A stretch of 64,000 nucleotides of DNA from Crossaster papposus. Its lineage: Eukaryota; Echinodermata; Asteroidea; Velatida; Solasteridae. The notes beneath the pieces were generated by a model. The model worked only from the letters and a program-made list of their open reading frames with translations, ran no database searches and was not told where the DNA came from. The stretch lies in contig JBAIAA010000025.1 in NCBI GenBank assembly GCA_037893245.1, positions 1,054,001 through 1,118,000 on the forward strand, written 5' to 3'. This document shows, piece after piece, positions 43,536 through 54,306 of the stretch (its first letter is position 1; each line of letters begins with the position of its first letter). The translations under genes and the position numbers were made by a program.

Positions 43536-44027
43536 CTAATCTTCTTCCAAGTAATTATTTAACAAATATTTCTTATAGTTACATTTAAAGAGAGACAGGC
43601 TGGATGTACTTTTTAAGGAAATGTCCAACGAGTTCCACAGCTTAGGACCCTCATGCTTAACTGTTTTGGTTGCAAGTTTAGTACGTACAGTGGAACGATG
43701 AAATTCACCAAACTGTCTTGTAAAATGGTGATGAATTTTATCATTTTTTATGAACATTGAATTAATATATTTATGTACGTTAGTAGTATTATTCACTTGA
43801 TGCATGAGGGTACCTAGCTGGGAATAATAAATATCACTGACTTTTAATGTTTTACATTGATAAAAAAGAGGATTACTATGTTCTTGAAAAGAAGTAAAGT
43901 TAATTATACGCAGAGCCTTTTTTTGTAGTTTAAGTATTCTACTTATCTGGCCAATACCACAATTACCCCATACAAGTATACCATATGTTAAGTATGGTAG
44001 GACTAAGGTATTATATAATGTCAACAA
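43536..44027 (-). pseudogene. LINE RT C-terminal part
   Basis: 163 residues from NTLVLPYLTYGILVWG through ILKLQKKALRIINF to EGPKLWNSLDISLK, the usual tail of jockey/CR1-type RTs. It is separated from the main RT frame by a frameshift at about 44030-44055. Confidence 0.82.
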
Positions 44028-44057
44028 AATATCCCGAGGAAAGAATGCTTTAAGCTT

Positions 44058-44951
44058 TCATATTATTCCTATATTTCTTGATATGACTAAGCAAATATGA
44101 TTAATATGTTTTTTCCAGTTGAGATCTTTGTCAATATACACTCCCAAAAATTTGATAGAGTCAGTTTTTTTAATTATAGTATTGTCTATAAAAAGGTCAG
44201 GCGTGAGATTACATGGCTTATTACTAAACAACATAAGGTTAGTTTTCTTTACATTTATAGTTAACTTATTTGCTTTAATCCATTTAGAGACTTGATTAAG
44301 TTCATCATTAACTGTGTCAAAAAGTGTGTTCACGTCACTATGACTATACAATAAATCACTGTCATCTGCAAAAAGAATGAAAGAAAACAGGTCAGAAAAT
44401 TTATTAAAATCATTAATATATATCGAAAATAAAAGGGGCCCTAAAGTAGACCCTTGGGGTACACCGTGGGTGATTTTGCAAAATGAAGACTGAATACCAT
44501 TTATGCACACACATTGTTTACGATTTTGAAGGTAACTCCTGAACCACTCCAAGGCAATTCCTCTGATGCCGTAATGGTCGAGTTTAGACAAAAGTATTTC
44601 ATGATTAACTGTATCAAATGCCTTGGAGAGGTCCAGGAATATGCCGATTGTAGTAGATGAAATGTCTAAATCATTAGTTATTTTATCAATTAAATGAATA
44701 AACCCATATTGATTATCCGAGAGTACGTTGTATTTGTCTAAAAAATGCATCGTACGATTATAAATTATACGTTCCATAATTTCGGAAAAGGAAGTGAGAA
44801 CAGAAATCGGTCTATAATTGTTGACATAGTTATGATTATCACTCTTGAAGACGGGAGTGATCCTAGCAATCTTCATGGCTTCTGGCACTACACCCGTAGA
44901 AATAGACAGATTTATAATATGTGTTAAAGGCTGGGAGATGGCCTTAATCAA
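44058..44951 (-). CDS. LINE reverse transcriptase core
   Basis: 297 residues: [98 protein letters not shown]. The true frame extends upstream to 45129 ([23 protein letters not shown]), where the TIR element interrupts it. The SQYGF-like block is shortened (DNQYGF followed directly by IHLIDKI), so a small deletion is likely. Confidence 0.88.
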   Translation of the reverse strand: MIKAISQPLTHIINLSISTGVVPEAMKIARITPVFKSDNHNYVNNYRPISVLTSFSEIMERIIYNRTMHFLDKYNVLSDNQYGFIHLIDKITNDLDISSTTIGIFLDLSKAFDTVNHEILLSKLDHYGIRGIALEWFRSYLQNRKQCVCINGIQSSFCKITHGVPQGSTLGPLLFSIYINDFNKFSDLFSFILFADDSDLLYSHSDVNTLFDTVNDELNQVSKWIKANKLTINVKKTNLMLFSNKPCNLTPDLFIDNTIIKKTDSIKFLGVYIDKDLNWKKHINHICLVISRNIGII

Positions 44952-45129
44952 TGAACTGTTAATTAGATCAACCCCTGCACACTTCTTATTTGACAGTTTA
45001 CTTACTACATCAATGATCTCTTCTTCTGTAACGGGGGAGACAAAAATTGACTTGGGATTAGGACTTATTAAATATTCTGAAAATGTATAGTCATTATCAG
45101 GAATTGCATCACAAATAATTTTGCCAATA

Positions 45130-46762
45130 TAATACCCCTGTCACACCGGAGTGCGATCTCACGGCAACCTTACTGCGATGCAGTTTTCATCAAAAACGCA
45201 GTGGGGTCGCCGAAAACTGGCAAAAAAACCCTGAAATCTATGAGGTAGGTAGCTCACAGTACGCTCTTGACTCGCTCACTGCGCTCTCACTACGCTCTCA
45301 CTACACTCTCACTGCGACCTATGCGTTCCTCGCCGCGCTCTCACTGCGCTCCCACCACGCTCTACGCGATCTCGCTGCGACCAAGACGACCTCGCTACGA
45401 CCTCGCTACGACCTTACTACGCACTCACTACGTCCCCACTACGTTCTGTGCGTTTGTACCGCGTTCGCGCGGCGACTATAAATACAGCGAGCTCGATGTT
45501 GCTGGATATTTGCTATCTGTTGTACAATTATTATGTTCTGCCTCTCTACAGCCGTGGTAATACCCCTGTCACACCGGAGCTACGCTGCCGTTGCGCTCCC
45601 ACGGCAACTACAAAAAGTTGCAAAACGCAGTAGAAGCGCAGTAGGATCGCCAAGAGCGTAGTGGGAACGCAGTGGAGTCTATCTAGGTCGTGGGAGGGTC
45701 TCCGTGGTCGCCAAACCTCGGCGATTGTTTTGAGCCTGCGCTTCTACTACGTCGTATATGGCTTCTTCACGCTCATACTGCGTCCACACGGGGCTGCCAG
45801 TACGACTATGGCGCCCCTAATGCGTCCATGGCGATGTTACGGAGCTTCCTGTACGTTCACAGTGCGATTATACTGCGATTATACTGCGTGTATAGTACGT
45901 TCTGACTTTGACATGCGTAATGGCCACAAATGGTATAAATGCAGCCTATATCCTCCACACAACATACTAATGTGCATCTCCTCTTCACCATGGATATAGA
46001 GAGGCAGAACATAATAATTGTACAACAGATAGCAAATTTCCAGCAACATCGAGCTCGCTGTATTTATAGTCGCCGCGCGAACGCGGTACAAACGCACAGA
46101 ACGTAGTGGGGACGTAGTGAGAGCGCAGTAAGGTCGTAGCGATGTCGTAGCGAGGTCGCCTTGGTCGCAGCGAGATCGCGTAGAGCGTAGTGGGAGCGCA
46201 GTGACAGCGCGGCGATGATCAAACTGGGAACGCATAGGTCGCAGTGAGAGTGTAGTGAGAGCGCAGTGAGAGCGCAGTGAGCGAGTCAAGAGCGTACTGT
46301 GAGCTACCTACCTCATAGATTTCAGGATTTCTTGACAGTTTTGGGCAACCTCACTGCGTTTTTGATGAAAACTGCATCACAGTAAGGTCGCTGTGGGATT
46401 GCATACCGGTCTGACAAGGGTATCAGTCGCAGATTGGGCAGACGGCGATACCAACTCGCTCTTGCTACGATCATGACACGCTCAGGTAGACTTCACTACG
46501 TCCGTAGTACGTTCTTTGAGATCCCACTACGCTCTCACTGCGTTTTGGACCAGGTCGCCGACCCTCCGCGATTGCTTTGAGCAGGCTCAAAACAATCGCC
46601 GCGGTTAGGCGACCATGGAGACCCTTCCACGACCTAGGTAGACTCCACTACGTTCCCACTACGCTCTTGGCAATCCTACTGCGCTTCTACTGCGTTTTTC
46701 AACTTTTTTTAGTCGCCGTGGGAGCGCAACGGCAGCGTAGCTCCGGTGTGACAGGGGTATTA
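45130..46762. mobile_element. 1.6-kb TIR element with interleaved inverted repeats, inserted in the LINE
   Basis: Both ends read TAATACCCCTGTCACACCGGAG inward. Inside, A (45130-45557) pairs with A' (45988-46425) and B (45558-45745) pairs with B' (46579-46762), giving A-B-A'-B'. B starts with a full TIR copy and A' ends with a slightly decayed one (CCGGTCTGACAAGGGTATCA). The interior is crowded with CACTACG, CACTGCG, GCTCTCA and CTCGCTACGACC words. No coding capacity; frames here are repeat translations. The exact target duplication is unclear because TAATA is itself part of both junctions. Confidence 0.85.
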
Positions 46763-47802
46763 GAAAAGAAATTATTAAATAAGTTAGCAACATGTTTTGG
46801 ATCATCAATAAGAACACCTTCTGAATCAATCTTTGTTATTTTAGATTGTGGCTTACTGAGTAGTACACTGTTAATTATTTTCCATGTATTTTTAATATTA
46901 CCTTTTTCTTTGTTAAACTGTTTGGTATAATAGTTACGTTTACAGTTACGCAAAACATTAGTTAGTATATTTTTATATCGTACATAGTTAATGCGATGTA
47001 TATCTGTAGGATTAGACTTAAACCTATGATATAGCTTGTTTTTATGATTAATAGATTTGCATAGACTGGCAGTGACCCAGGGGGATTTAGGAATTAATTA
47101 TTTTGGTCTTAATATGCAATGTTTTAAGGGAATGTGCTTTTCAAAATTTATATTAAAGATATCCATAAAATTAGCAAAGGAACAATTTTTATCCTGTACA
47201 TTAAATATTGAAGTCCAGTCACAAGAATTAAGTTCCTGTTTTAGGTTTGCAATATTTTCGTCTGAATAATCACGTGTAGAGATAGGATGGGAATTGGGAC
47301 GATTTATGGTAAAAGGAAAATAAGTAAATATGGGAAAGTGATCTGCTATGTCGGTTACAAGAATGCCAGATTTTGGTAAAGGTAGAATGTTTGTGAATAT
47401 ATTATCTATTAGAGTGGCAGATACATTTGTGACTCGAGTAGGTTTACTAATAAGAGGTATACAGGAGAACGAATAAATTACATCCAAGAATTCCTGTGGC
47501 TGGCCTATTTGATCAGAAGTAATTAAATTCAAATTAAAATCACCTGTTATTAATATGTGCTTATTTTCATTAGTAACAATTTGGAGTAATGATTGGGAGC
47601 AATTTAGGAAATTTTCAAAGTTAACATCAGGTGCTTTATATATGACCCCAATAATAATATTTGTGTGATTACTTGAAGTAATAATATCTATCTTGGAACC
47701 ATACTGGTTGATACTAGCCAGGTTCCAAGAGTGAAAGGTCCAGAGTATTGTCATTTTCAGGGAATCAGATATAGCTACTACGTTGTTGCCTAAAAATATC
47801 AA
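46763..47802 (-). pseudogene. LINE endonuclease and inter-domain region
   Basis: 47098-47802 encodes an APE-type endonuclease: IIIGVIYKAPD, HILITGDFNLNL (catalytic Asp/Asn), ATLIDNIFTN and VTDIADHFPIF (the Asp-His pair at the end). It would nick target DNA to start insertion. From 47097 down to 46763 the sense continues in other frames, ending DPKHVANLFNNFFSN at the insertion point. The first strands of the nuclease are missing. Confidence 0.82.
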
Positions 47803-48785
47803 TACAAATCACCAATGGCAAAAAATAATACGATAGTGCTAGAACTATATAACATAAGGCACCCTAGTAGAATAGTAGAGGGTTAGTATAAACATCCCCT
47901 GCCTGACCCTTCCCCTATACTTTGCAATAAAATGGCATTTCCATCTTTGGTGGTTAACAGTTTTAGGTGGATTCTTTTGTGGTTATGGGAAGTATTGCGA
48001 ACCACTGTGCTGGTGCATTTGTGATGTTGATGATGCCGTGTGTTCTTTGGCGCCTTGCAAAAGCGGGAACCGATTTCAAAATTAAAAAAAAAACCAAAAG
48101 CCTTGCCTAAAATACGACAAATATATTTGTTAATATAATACTATAGCTCCATTCCTTGTTTTTTTCTTACTTTCCAAATAAGTCCTTCTCGCTGCAGACC
48201 GTGGCAACTCACGTGTGAAAATAAAATGCGACACACGACGACACAACTCCGATCAGGCATTAATACAAAATCGGTTGTATTCGCAGTCGTGGCATTGATT
48301 TTCATCCACCAATTTCATGTTATTTAAGTTACTCAGCTTCTTCACACACAAAAAATGCGGTTTCTAAAGCTGTGCCATCGGCAGAAGCTTGAATGATGAT
48401 TCTCTCCATTTGACGAGAAAATTAGACTCACGCATGGCGCATGCATTTGTTTACATAATAGTGCGCCACCTTTTGACACACTTTTGTATAGAAAGCCGCA
48501 TCTTTTAGAAATCGATCGTAAATAATGGGATGGGGGACATAACTTTTTATAGTTTAACTTTATTTTTAAGAGGCATCCCTTTCACCAAAATGATTTCGAA
48601 ATGTATATTGTTGCAGTCAGAGATTTACATATATTACTTAGGCCTTCTTAACTTATTTGATCTGTATTTAATAAGCTTAAGATTATGCACAGCTTGAGCC
48701 TGCAGTCCACCTGGGATTAACATACTTTTCGGTACACATTTGGCTTAACATATTTGTTGTACTTAGTGGTCTTAATCCCTGTATA
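47803..48785. other. Noncoding interval
   Basis: No gene or clear repeat recognised. Confidence 0.5.
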
Positions 48786-49087
48786 ATGTATTGTATTTTG
48801 GAGTCTGACGAGCATTATAAGGCCGGGTTCGACTCCCTTTTTTTGACACACACTAAACTACCACCACGGGGTCAGCCGGAGGCTTCGTTCACTTCTCCTT
48901 CGTTGCTGTTTGATGTGTCACCCCGCCGTTTTGGATGCCAAAACCAAAACCTTTCGCCAGTCAAGTCAAGTCAAGACAAGACGATGCCAAGTCAGTCAGG
49001 CTTCCCTCGCTAGCACTGTCTAGTGGTCTTCTTCGATGGTCTGTGTTGCTCGGACCATGCCCTTACCGGTGTTCTCCGAGGCTCCGT

Positions 49088-49199
49088 AGATGGCTTTGGG
49101 CCAGACCGGCTCACTGCACTCCGTAGATGGCTTAGGCCAGACCGGCTCACTGCACTCCGTAGATGGCTTGGGCCAGACTAGCTCATTGCACTCCGTACA
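49088..49199. repeat. 36/37-bp minisatellite, three copies
   Basis: Units start GATGGCTT(T)GGGCCAGAC and end GCACTCCGTA. Upstream, AAGTCAAGTCAAGTCAAGACAAGACG forms another short repeat (about 48958-48983). Confidence 0.85.
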
Positions 49200-49214
49200 C
49201 CAGCGGGACTGTCG

Positions 49215-49465
49215 TGTTCATAGGGCCTTTTCGAATCCCTGGCTTCGTCTTCGTCTTTGGCTTAAGGCGATTTTTGACTACCAACTGCAAGATCTCCAGC
49301 CACATTCTGACGCCTGTTGTACTTCAGAAACATTCACTCGATTGATGTGAACCCAAAAGTTAGACTATTTCAATTTTCTTCCATTTCTATTTGCTTCTCA
49401 GTATTTCGGAATTCGGAGGCGAAGCCAAAGCCAAAGACGAAGCAACGGTTTCGAAAAGGCCCATA
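49215..49465. repeat. Inverted repeat pair with TTCGTCTTTGGC words
   Basis: 49215-49262 (CATAGGGCCTTTTCGAA, then GGCTTCGTCTTCGTC) is roughly the inverse of 49406-49465 (GAAGCCAAAGCCAAAGAC, then TTTCGAAAAGGCCCATAG). Probably a small MITE. Confidence 0.7.
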
Positions 49466-50240
49466 GACGTTCGTCCCCGGACTTCTGGCCACGCCCACAC
49501 AAAACCCGACCCGGCTCGTCATTAAACTGGTATCGAGTTTTATAATTGTATTAAATAATTCAATTGTAATCACCTGGGTATAATTTATATTGTAATTATT
49601 AAATTCATTGTTCAAATCTAATTGCTGGTTTTCACTTTTGTTGTTTATTACTTTGTTTCTGCCGTGCCCTAGCTCAGTTTGTTTTAATTGATATGGCGCA
49701 CGTAACAATATCAATTTGTGAAATGTAAGTGGGGGTGGGGGCTACTTTTATTAGCCTAAATAAATTCATTGTCACTTTTTTCCTTTTTGTTGTGGTCAAT
49801 GTGGCTGTCCATACTGTGCCTGTTGCGACGTCCTCGATTCAAGGACCAAAAACGGGTCTTTCGAGGCCTAATTTCACCCCTTTGTTCCATTCCTTTGCTC
49901 CGACAACATATATGTTTGAATTCGCAGTGGTTCAATTTATGTGTATGGGAATTTCCATTCTGTTCCCCGTCAGGTACCACCAGGCAACACGAAAAACGGG
50001 GACGTAACACGGCCTACAACTATTTATTCGTTTGCCTTCTTTACTTTTTGCAGGGAAAAAAGAAGGACAAAAAACAAGAGAAGGGCAAGAAGAAAGAAAA
50101 GACAACTAAATCAAAGAAGACTGAACAGACGTGGAAAGAAAAAGGAAAAATCTAAGAAAGAGGCAGCCACCATGATTGCTTGTTATGAGAGGGACGACAG
50201 CGAGAGGGATGGCAGCGAGAGGGAAGAAAGTTTTGCTGAC
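49466..50240. other. No recognised gene; Lys-rich open frames
   Basis: Overlapping frames at 49769-50155 and from 49941 encode Lys/Arg-rich, low-complexity ends. TTTTTGCAG at 50046-50054 looks like a splice acceptor. The frame from 49941 would run into the 12-bp array as a Gly/Asp repeat. A real exon is possible but unsupported. Confidence 0.35.
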
Positions 50241-50660
50241 GGCGGCGGGGACGGCGGCGGGGACGGCGGCGGGGACGGCGGCGGGGACGGCGGCGGGGAC
50301 GGCGGCGGGGACGGCGGCGGGGACGGCGGCGGGGACGGCGGCGGGGACGGCGGCGGGGACGGCGGCGGGGACGGCGGCGGGGACGGCGGCGGGGACGGCG
50401 GCGGGGACGGCGGCGGGGACGGCGGCGGGGACGGCGGCGGGGACGGCGGCGGGGACGGCGGCGGGGACGGCGGCGGGGACGGCGGCGGGGACGGCGGCGG
50501 GGACGGCGGCGGGGACGGCGGCGGGGACGGCGGAAAAGACGGCGGAAAAGACGGCGGAAAAGACGGCGGAAAAGACGGCGGAAAAGACGGCGGAAAAGAC
50601 GGCGGAAAAGACGGCGGAAAAGACGGCGGAAAAGACGGCGGAAAAGACGGCGGAAAAGAC
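50241..50660. repeat. 12-bp tandem array: 24 x GGCGGCGGGGAC then 11 x GGCGGAAAAGAC
   Basis: 35 units with no visible variation inside either block and one abrupt switch at 50529. Because the period is a multiple of three and the units lack stops, long frames exist on both strands (Gly-Gly-Gly-Asp and Gly-Gly-Lys-Asp on the plus strand; Pro/Ser- and Arg-rich on the minus). The first block has GG, GG and GGGG runs suited to G-quadruplexes. Confidence 0.97.
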
Positions 50661-50689
50661 AATATATAGGGATGATAGGGTATAATGAT

Positions 50690-50850
50690 AGGGATGACAT
50701 TGGGGACGCGGGGGTACAACCGCGTGAACGACAGTGGGGATTACGTCGTGGACGACAGTGTGGGTGACGGTGGAAAGGATGGCAGGTACAACGGCGGGAA
50801 CAACGGCGGGGACGATGGTGGGAACGACAAAAGTGGTGGCATACCAGCTA
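50690..50850. repeat. Decayed flank of the 12-bp array
   Basis: Degenerate units such as GGTGACGGTGGAAAGGAT and GGCGGGGACGATGGTGGGAAC continue the array with many substitutions. Confidence 0.75.
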
Positions 50851-50959
50851 TTCAGTTGGGGGATGAGTTTGGCGATTTTTTTTAAGAAATATTTCCGGAA
50901 TTAATGTTGTTAATGGGATTGCTGCACCGATCAGAAATAATGTTGATGATTTTCTTGAA

Positions 50960-51064
50960 GTGTTGAATGTTGGTTGGGAGGGGAATTCTGGTGGGGAGGG
51001 GGGTGCTGATGGGGAGGGGGATGCTGTTGGGGAGGTGGATGCTGGTGGAGAGGGGGAGGGGAAT
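50960..51064. repeat. 18-bp G-rich minisatellite
   Basis: About five to six units of GATGCTGGTGGGGAGGGG with substitutions; each unit has G runs. Confidence 0.85.
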
Positions 51065-51156
51065 CATGTGCTTTAATGCAAATATTAGGGCCTACATCTT
51101 TCGCGCCAAACGCACCTGGCCGTCCAGCGCATTAGGGGCCGAAGAAGGACAGGCTC

Positions 51157-51426
51157 ATGCGGCCCGTTCGCCTTGATGCGAGGCATATTCAAGAACGGCA
51201 GAATCTTATGAATGAGGGGGCAAATGTGGCCAATGACATGGGCCCCATGTTTAATACAAGCTGCTCTTCGCGGAATTTCGCAGTCAATATGGTGCGGCAG
51301 CAGTTTACGCAAGAGGAATTAATGTATAACCGCACATGTTTAAGTGGGAGAAGAAGCGGGGGGGGAGGGGGGTGTAGGAGCGCAACATGGCACTTTGAGC
51401 CCAAGGAAGATGGAAAAAATTCGTAA
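51157..51426 (+). CDS. Possible BEN-domain fragment
   Basis: 89-residue frame. The stretch SSRNFAVNMVRQQFTQEELMYNRTCLSGRR resembles the middle of BEN domains, where a hydrophobic helix is followed by F-x-x-E-E-L and then a Ser-Gly-(Lys/Arg) turn. BEN domains bind DNA or chromatin proteins. Only about 40 residues match, the rest is Gly-rich, and no exon boundaries were defined. It may be a lone exon, a pseudogene or chance. Confidence 0.35.
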   Translation: MRPVRLDARHIQERQNLMNEGANVANDMGPMFNTSCSSRNFAVNMVRQQFTQEELMYNRTCLSGRRSGGGGGCRSATWHFEPKEDGKNS

Positions 51427-51542
51427 CGACTACTTCAATTTCGTTAATATTGCTGTAGGAGCACAAGATGAAGAATGAAAGGCATGCTGCAAGTTCATCG
51501 ATGCAGCATGCCGTGGCCTGCTCAAAAAAACACCATATGAAG

Positions 51543-51688
51543 CACGATATGTGGCAGAGAAACCCCCCCCCCCCCCCCCACACCTCTTTTGAGTTGACCA
51601 TTGTGTTCCCAGAATCTCAGAAATTATTTATAGGTTTCAAGGTAACAATAGTGTTGAGGGGGTACCTCTCTGCCACATATCGTGTTGG
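51543..51688. repeat. Small inverted repeat with C-run and G-run
   Basis: 18-bp perfect arms CACGATATGTGGCAGAGA at 51543-51560 and 51671-51688. The left arm is followed by a 17-base C run (51563-51579), the right one preceded by GAGGGGGTACC. Looks like a 150-bp MITE or hairpin. Confidence 0.8.
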
Positions 51689-51774
51689 GTATAAAAAACA
51701 CAAAATGCAGGCAATCTAGACTGGTTCCGGTATTTAGATTTGGTAATGACTTAAACACTATACATTTGTATTAT

Positions 51775-51860
51775 TTTTGGTCTTGGTCTCGGAAGTTGTG
51801 GTCTCGGAAGTGTTGGTCTCGAAAGCCTTGTTCTCGGTCTCGGACAATAAGGGTCTCGAC
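51775..51860. repeat. GGTCTCG minisatellite
   Basis: About eight spaced copies of GGTCTCGG/GGTCTCGA (unit near 17 bp, GGTCTCGGAAGTTGT). Confidence 0.8.
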
Positions 51861-51993
51861 TACAACACTCGCATTCGAAAGCTTATAACAAATATAATGA
51901 TAGAAAAATATCAATTTAATTTTGAAATGAAAATCATGGTGTAAAATAGCATGGACACACCTATAGTTCTACTAGTGTGCCCCGGTATGCTGC

Positions 51994-52650
51994 GCTAATA
52001 CAGGGTCACACATCGGTACAAGCTAAAATTAGTTGAAAATCTTGCTTCGCCGTGCGCTTTCTTTCCGAGGAATTGTGGAGTCGCAATTATACCGGATTTC
52101 TTCTTTAAACTCTCAGCTCCTACTGACTAGATTTATGCTTTATGTTAACTCCCAATTAAAGAAAAAAATGTTAGCATCTTTTTTTCAGTCGAACATTAAT
52201 TTTTGGGTGTGCGAAGTGCGCCTAAAGGGTGCTTCACGAGTTGAGATGCAACGGTTGTTTCGTGTACAATAAATTCGCACGCACACATACCATTCCATTC
52301 CATGCATGCCCATAAAAGACGAGCGATTAAACTGGGCAAATCAATTGCACACGAAACAGCCGTCGCAGCCGTCGCCCTCCAGGCGCGCTTGGCACACTCA
52401 TATGACGTCACGGCTGACGGCTTTAGGGTCATTGGATAAAATGGTATTACTTGAATATTTCTGCATGTTGCAGTTCGACTAAAAAAAAGATGCCAAAATG
52501 TATCGAAAAGTTTTAAGGTAAGATTAAGCCTTAATCTAGATAGAGCTGAGGGATTATAGAAGACTCCACAATTCCTTGGACAGAATGCACACGGCCAAGC
52601 AAGATTTTCAACGAATATTAGCGTGTACAGATGTGTGACCCTGTATTAGC
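51994..52650. mobile_element. MITE with about 100-150-bp TIRs (CAGGGTCACACAT)
   Basis: The left arm from 51994 and the right arm to 52650 match inversely over about 95 bp (CTAATACAGGGTCACACATC, GTTGAAAATCTTGCTT, GGAATTGTGGAGTC) and more weakly further in. The ends CAGGGTC / GACCCTG are flanked by TAATA / TATTA. No coding. The outer TAATA is also seen at the ends of the 45130-46762 element. Confidence 0.82.
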
Positions 52651-53169
52651 CCATGTTAGGCAACCCTTTAACTACTTTTTCTCCAAATTTATGGACTCAC
52701 CATTTTTCCCAGTTTTGGTTTGCTGGGCTAAATATCACAATGTTATAATTGTTCATATGATTTTCAATAAGGTTTTATTATGATAAATGCTGTGCCAGTA
52801 AGCAACTTGGTGAATTTGAAGCTCACTAATACTGACTACTTGATGATATCTAGAGATAGTGTAATGTGCGCTCATTTATGGGTTCACAAAGTTGTCATTT
52901 TAGATAATTACTATTTTAATTAATTATTATAGTATATTATTTCATATTTATATAATAATATTCAATGTTTAGTGGTGTTTAAAAATAAAAAGTTGAAAAG
53001 GTAATTCTATTAGTGTAATCGTATAGGCCTATATATGGGCATAATCGCGCTTGGGTCGACCATTTTTCGTAATTTTAACGACATTAGGGTGACCACCGTC
53101 GTTAGGGTGACCATTTCGAGGTCGTCCGAACGCCCAACTACTGGAAAAAGAAACATTTTTTAACATTTT
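52651..53169. other. AT-rich noncoding interval
   Basis: Nothing recognised except a GTTAGGGTGACC direct repeat near 53085-53112. Confidence 0.5.
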
Positions 53170-53315
53170 ATTGTCTATGTCGATAGAATGGGTTACATAA
53201 TGCTATAAATATGAAATTTCGTGGAAAAAGCTCTAGGTAAAAACGGGTTAGGTTACAGTAAAAATCGTAAAATTTTGCGCACGTCTCTATGGAGTGGTCG
53301 CGCTAATGCCTGTTT
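53170..53315 (+). repeat. Dispersed repeat S, copy 2
   Basis: Inverse match to 43141-43275. Confidence 0.75.
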
Positions 53316-53322
53316 TTCGAGA

Positions 53323-53342
53323 ATATATATATATATATATTA
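53323..53342. repeat. (TA)n microsatellite
   Basis: About nine TA units bordering the Penelope-like fragment. Confidence 0.85.
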
Positions 53343-53940
53343 AATAAATTCAGGATACAAGTTAAAATAACTTTGGCATATTTATTTCTGGACAGACTGT
53401 TTCGTACCGTGTGGCACTCATCAGCAGAATGACATAGAATACCGTGTAGCATCTTCGTATACAGTATGGAATCAGGCTTGCGTTGCGCGCGTTATGCATC
53501 GAACCCTGATCGCTCCGCGTTTATACGTTATTGAACTTATTGCGCGCGTTACGTCACTGACCCTAGCACGCACCTGTCTCGGTGCCTACACTTAGAGACG
53601 ATTTCGCTCCTCTTATTTAGTGTACCTAGGTTGGGCTTGCATATGATTATGTATTTCTCTGCTATACACAAGTTGCATCTTTTGTTTACATTAGAGTATG
53701 GTAGTGCTCTTTGGATAATGTCCCATTTGATTTCAAAGTTCTTTCCTTCGTCCTTTAGGGCTTATACGTGTATGCTCAGTTCGGTCTGTGCTCTCTTGCA
53801 TCTCGAATGTTGTTGAAGTTAGCCCGACGTACGATTCTATTCTTCCCTTCTCACTCGCGACGGTGGCCTGGTAGATAATGTGTTTACTTAGGCACTCTCC
53901 GTTTAGTGGGCATTCTGTGTTGCGGGGGCAGCTGCACATC
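53343..53940 (-). mobile_element. Penelope-like element fragment with GIY-YIG endonuclease
   Basis: On the minus strand, 53940-53733 reads CSCPRNTECPLNGECLSKHIIYQATVAS-like residues and then YVGLT, the Cys cluster plus GIY-YIG core of Penelope-like elements. After a frameshift the sense continues with NFEIKWDII, NKRCNLCIAEK and LNKRSEIVSKCRHR (about 53760-53560), the conserved tail of that domain. The 3' part has CAGAATGACATAG and a CATCAGCAGAATG-type stretch. The RT half is absent, and the fragment stops where the hairpin/poly-T repeats begin. Frameshifted and inactive. Confidence 0.87.
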
Positions 53941-53956
53941 TTATCTTTGATTTATT

Positions 53957-54106
53957 AGCTGTTTCGGCACTACAGCCGAAACAGCTATTGTATTCCTTCT
54001 GATTTTTAGCTGTTTCGGCATTTCGGCCGAAACAGCTTTTGTTTTCGTTAAAGTTTTTTTTTTTTTTTTTTTTTTTTTTGGCTTTTTCGCTTTCAGCGAA
54101 AAAGCC
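53957..54106. repeat. Hairpin/poly-T modules, first cluster
   Basis: Hairpins AGCTGTTTCGGC / GCCGAAACAGCT at 53957-53986 and 54008-54037, then a T run and a variant hairpin GGCTTTTTCGCT / AGCGAAAAAGCC at 54080-54106. Each is followed by TTGT(A/T)TTCGTT-like sequence and T runs. Confidence 0.9.
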
Positions 54107-54131
54107 TTTCTTTTTCTTCTGTTTGTTTTTT

Positions 54132-54172
54132 TTCTTCTTCTTCTTCTTCTTCTTCTTCTTCTTCTTCTTCTT
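54132..54172. repeat. (TTC)n microsatellite
   Basis: About 13 CTT units. Confidence 0.9.
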
Positions 54173-54306
54173 GTTCTTGTGCCATAAATCGCATAGACTT
54201 TGTACACGTTCATTCTGGCGGTCACTTTTGTCATTAAACAGACTTCAATGTCATTGAAACTTTGCACATACTCAGAACTCATACTGAGCTAGTGCCTAAA
54301 ACTCGG

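Larger units (their letters stand above)
43536..47802 (-). mobile_element. Non-LTR retrotransposon (jockey/CR1-like), split by an insertion
   Basis: The endonuclease half (46763-47802) and the RT half (43536-45129) are separated by the 1.6-kb TIR element at 45130-46762. The coding sense on the two sides joins: NLFNNFFSN before the insertion and [11 protein letters not shown] after it. Related at protein level to the plus-strand LINE at 16.2 kb. The 3' UTR should lie left of 43536; no tail repeat was recognised. The start of the endonuclease is missing. Confidence 0.88.

Noticed and set aside
50152..50719. Long Gly/Asp-, Pro/Ser- and Arg-rich frames on both strands
   Set aside because: They are automatic products of a stop-free 12-bp repeat whose period is a multiple of three; no gene context supports any of them.
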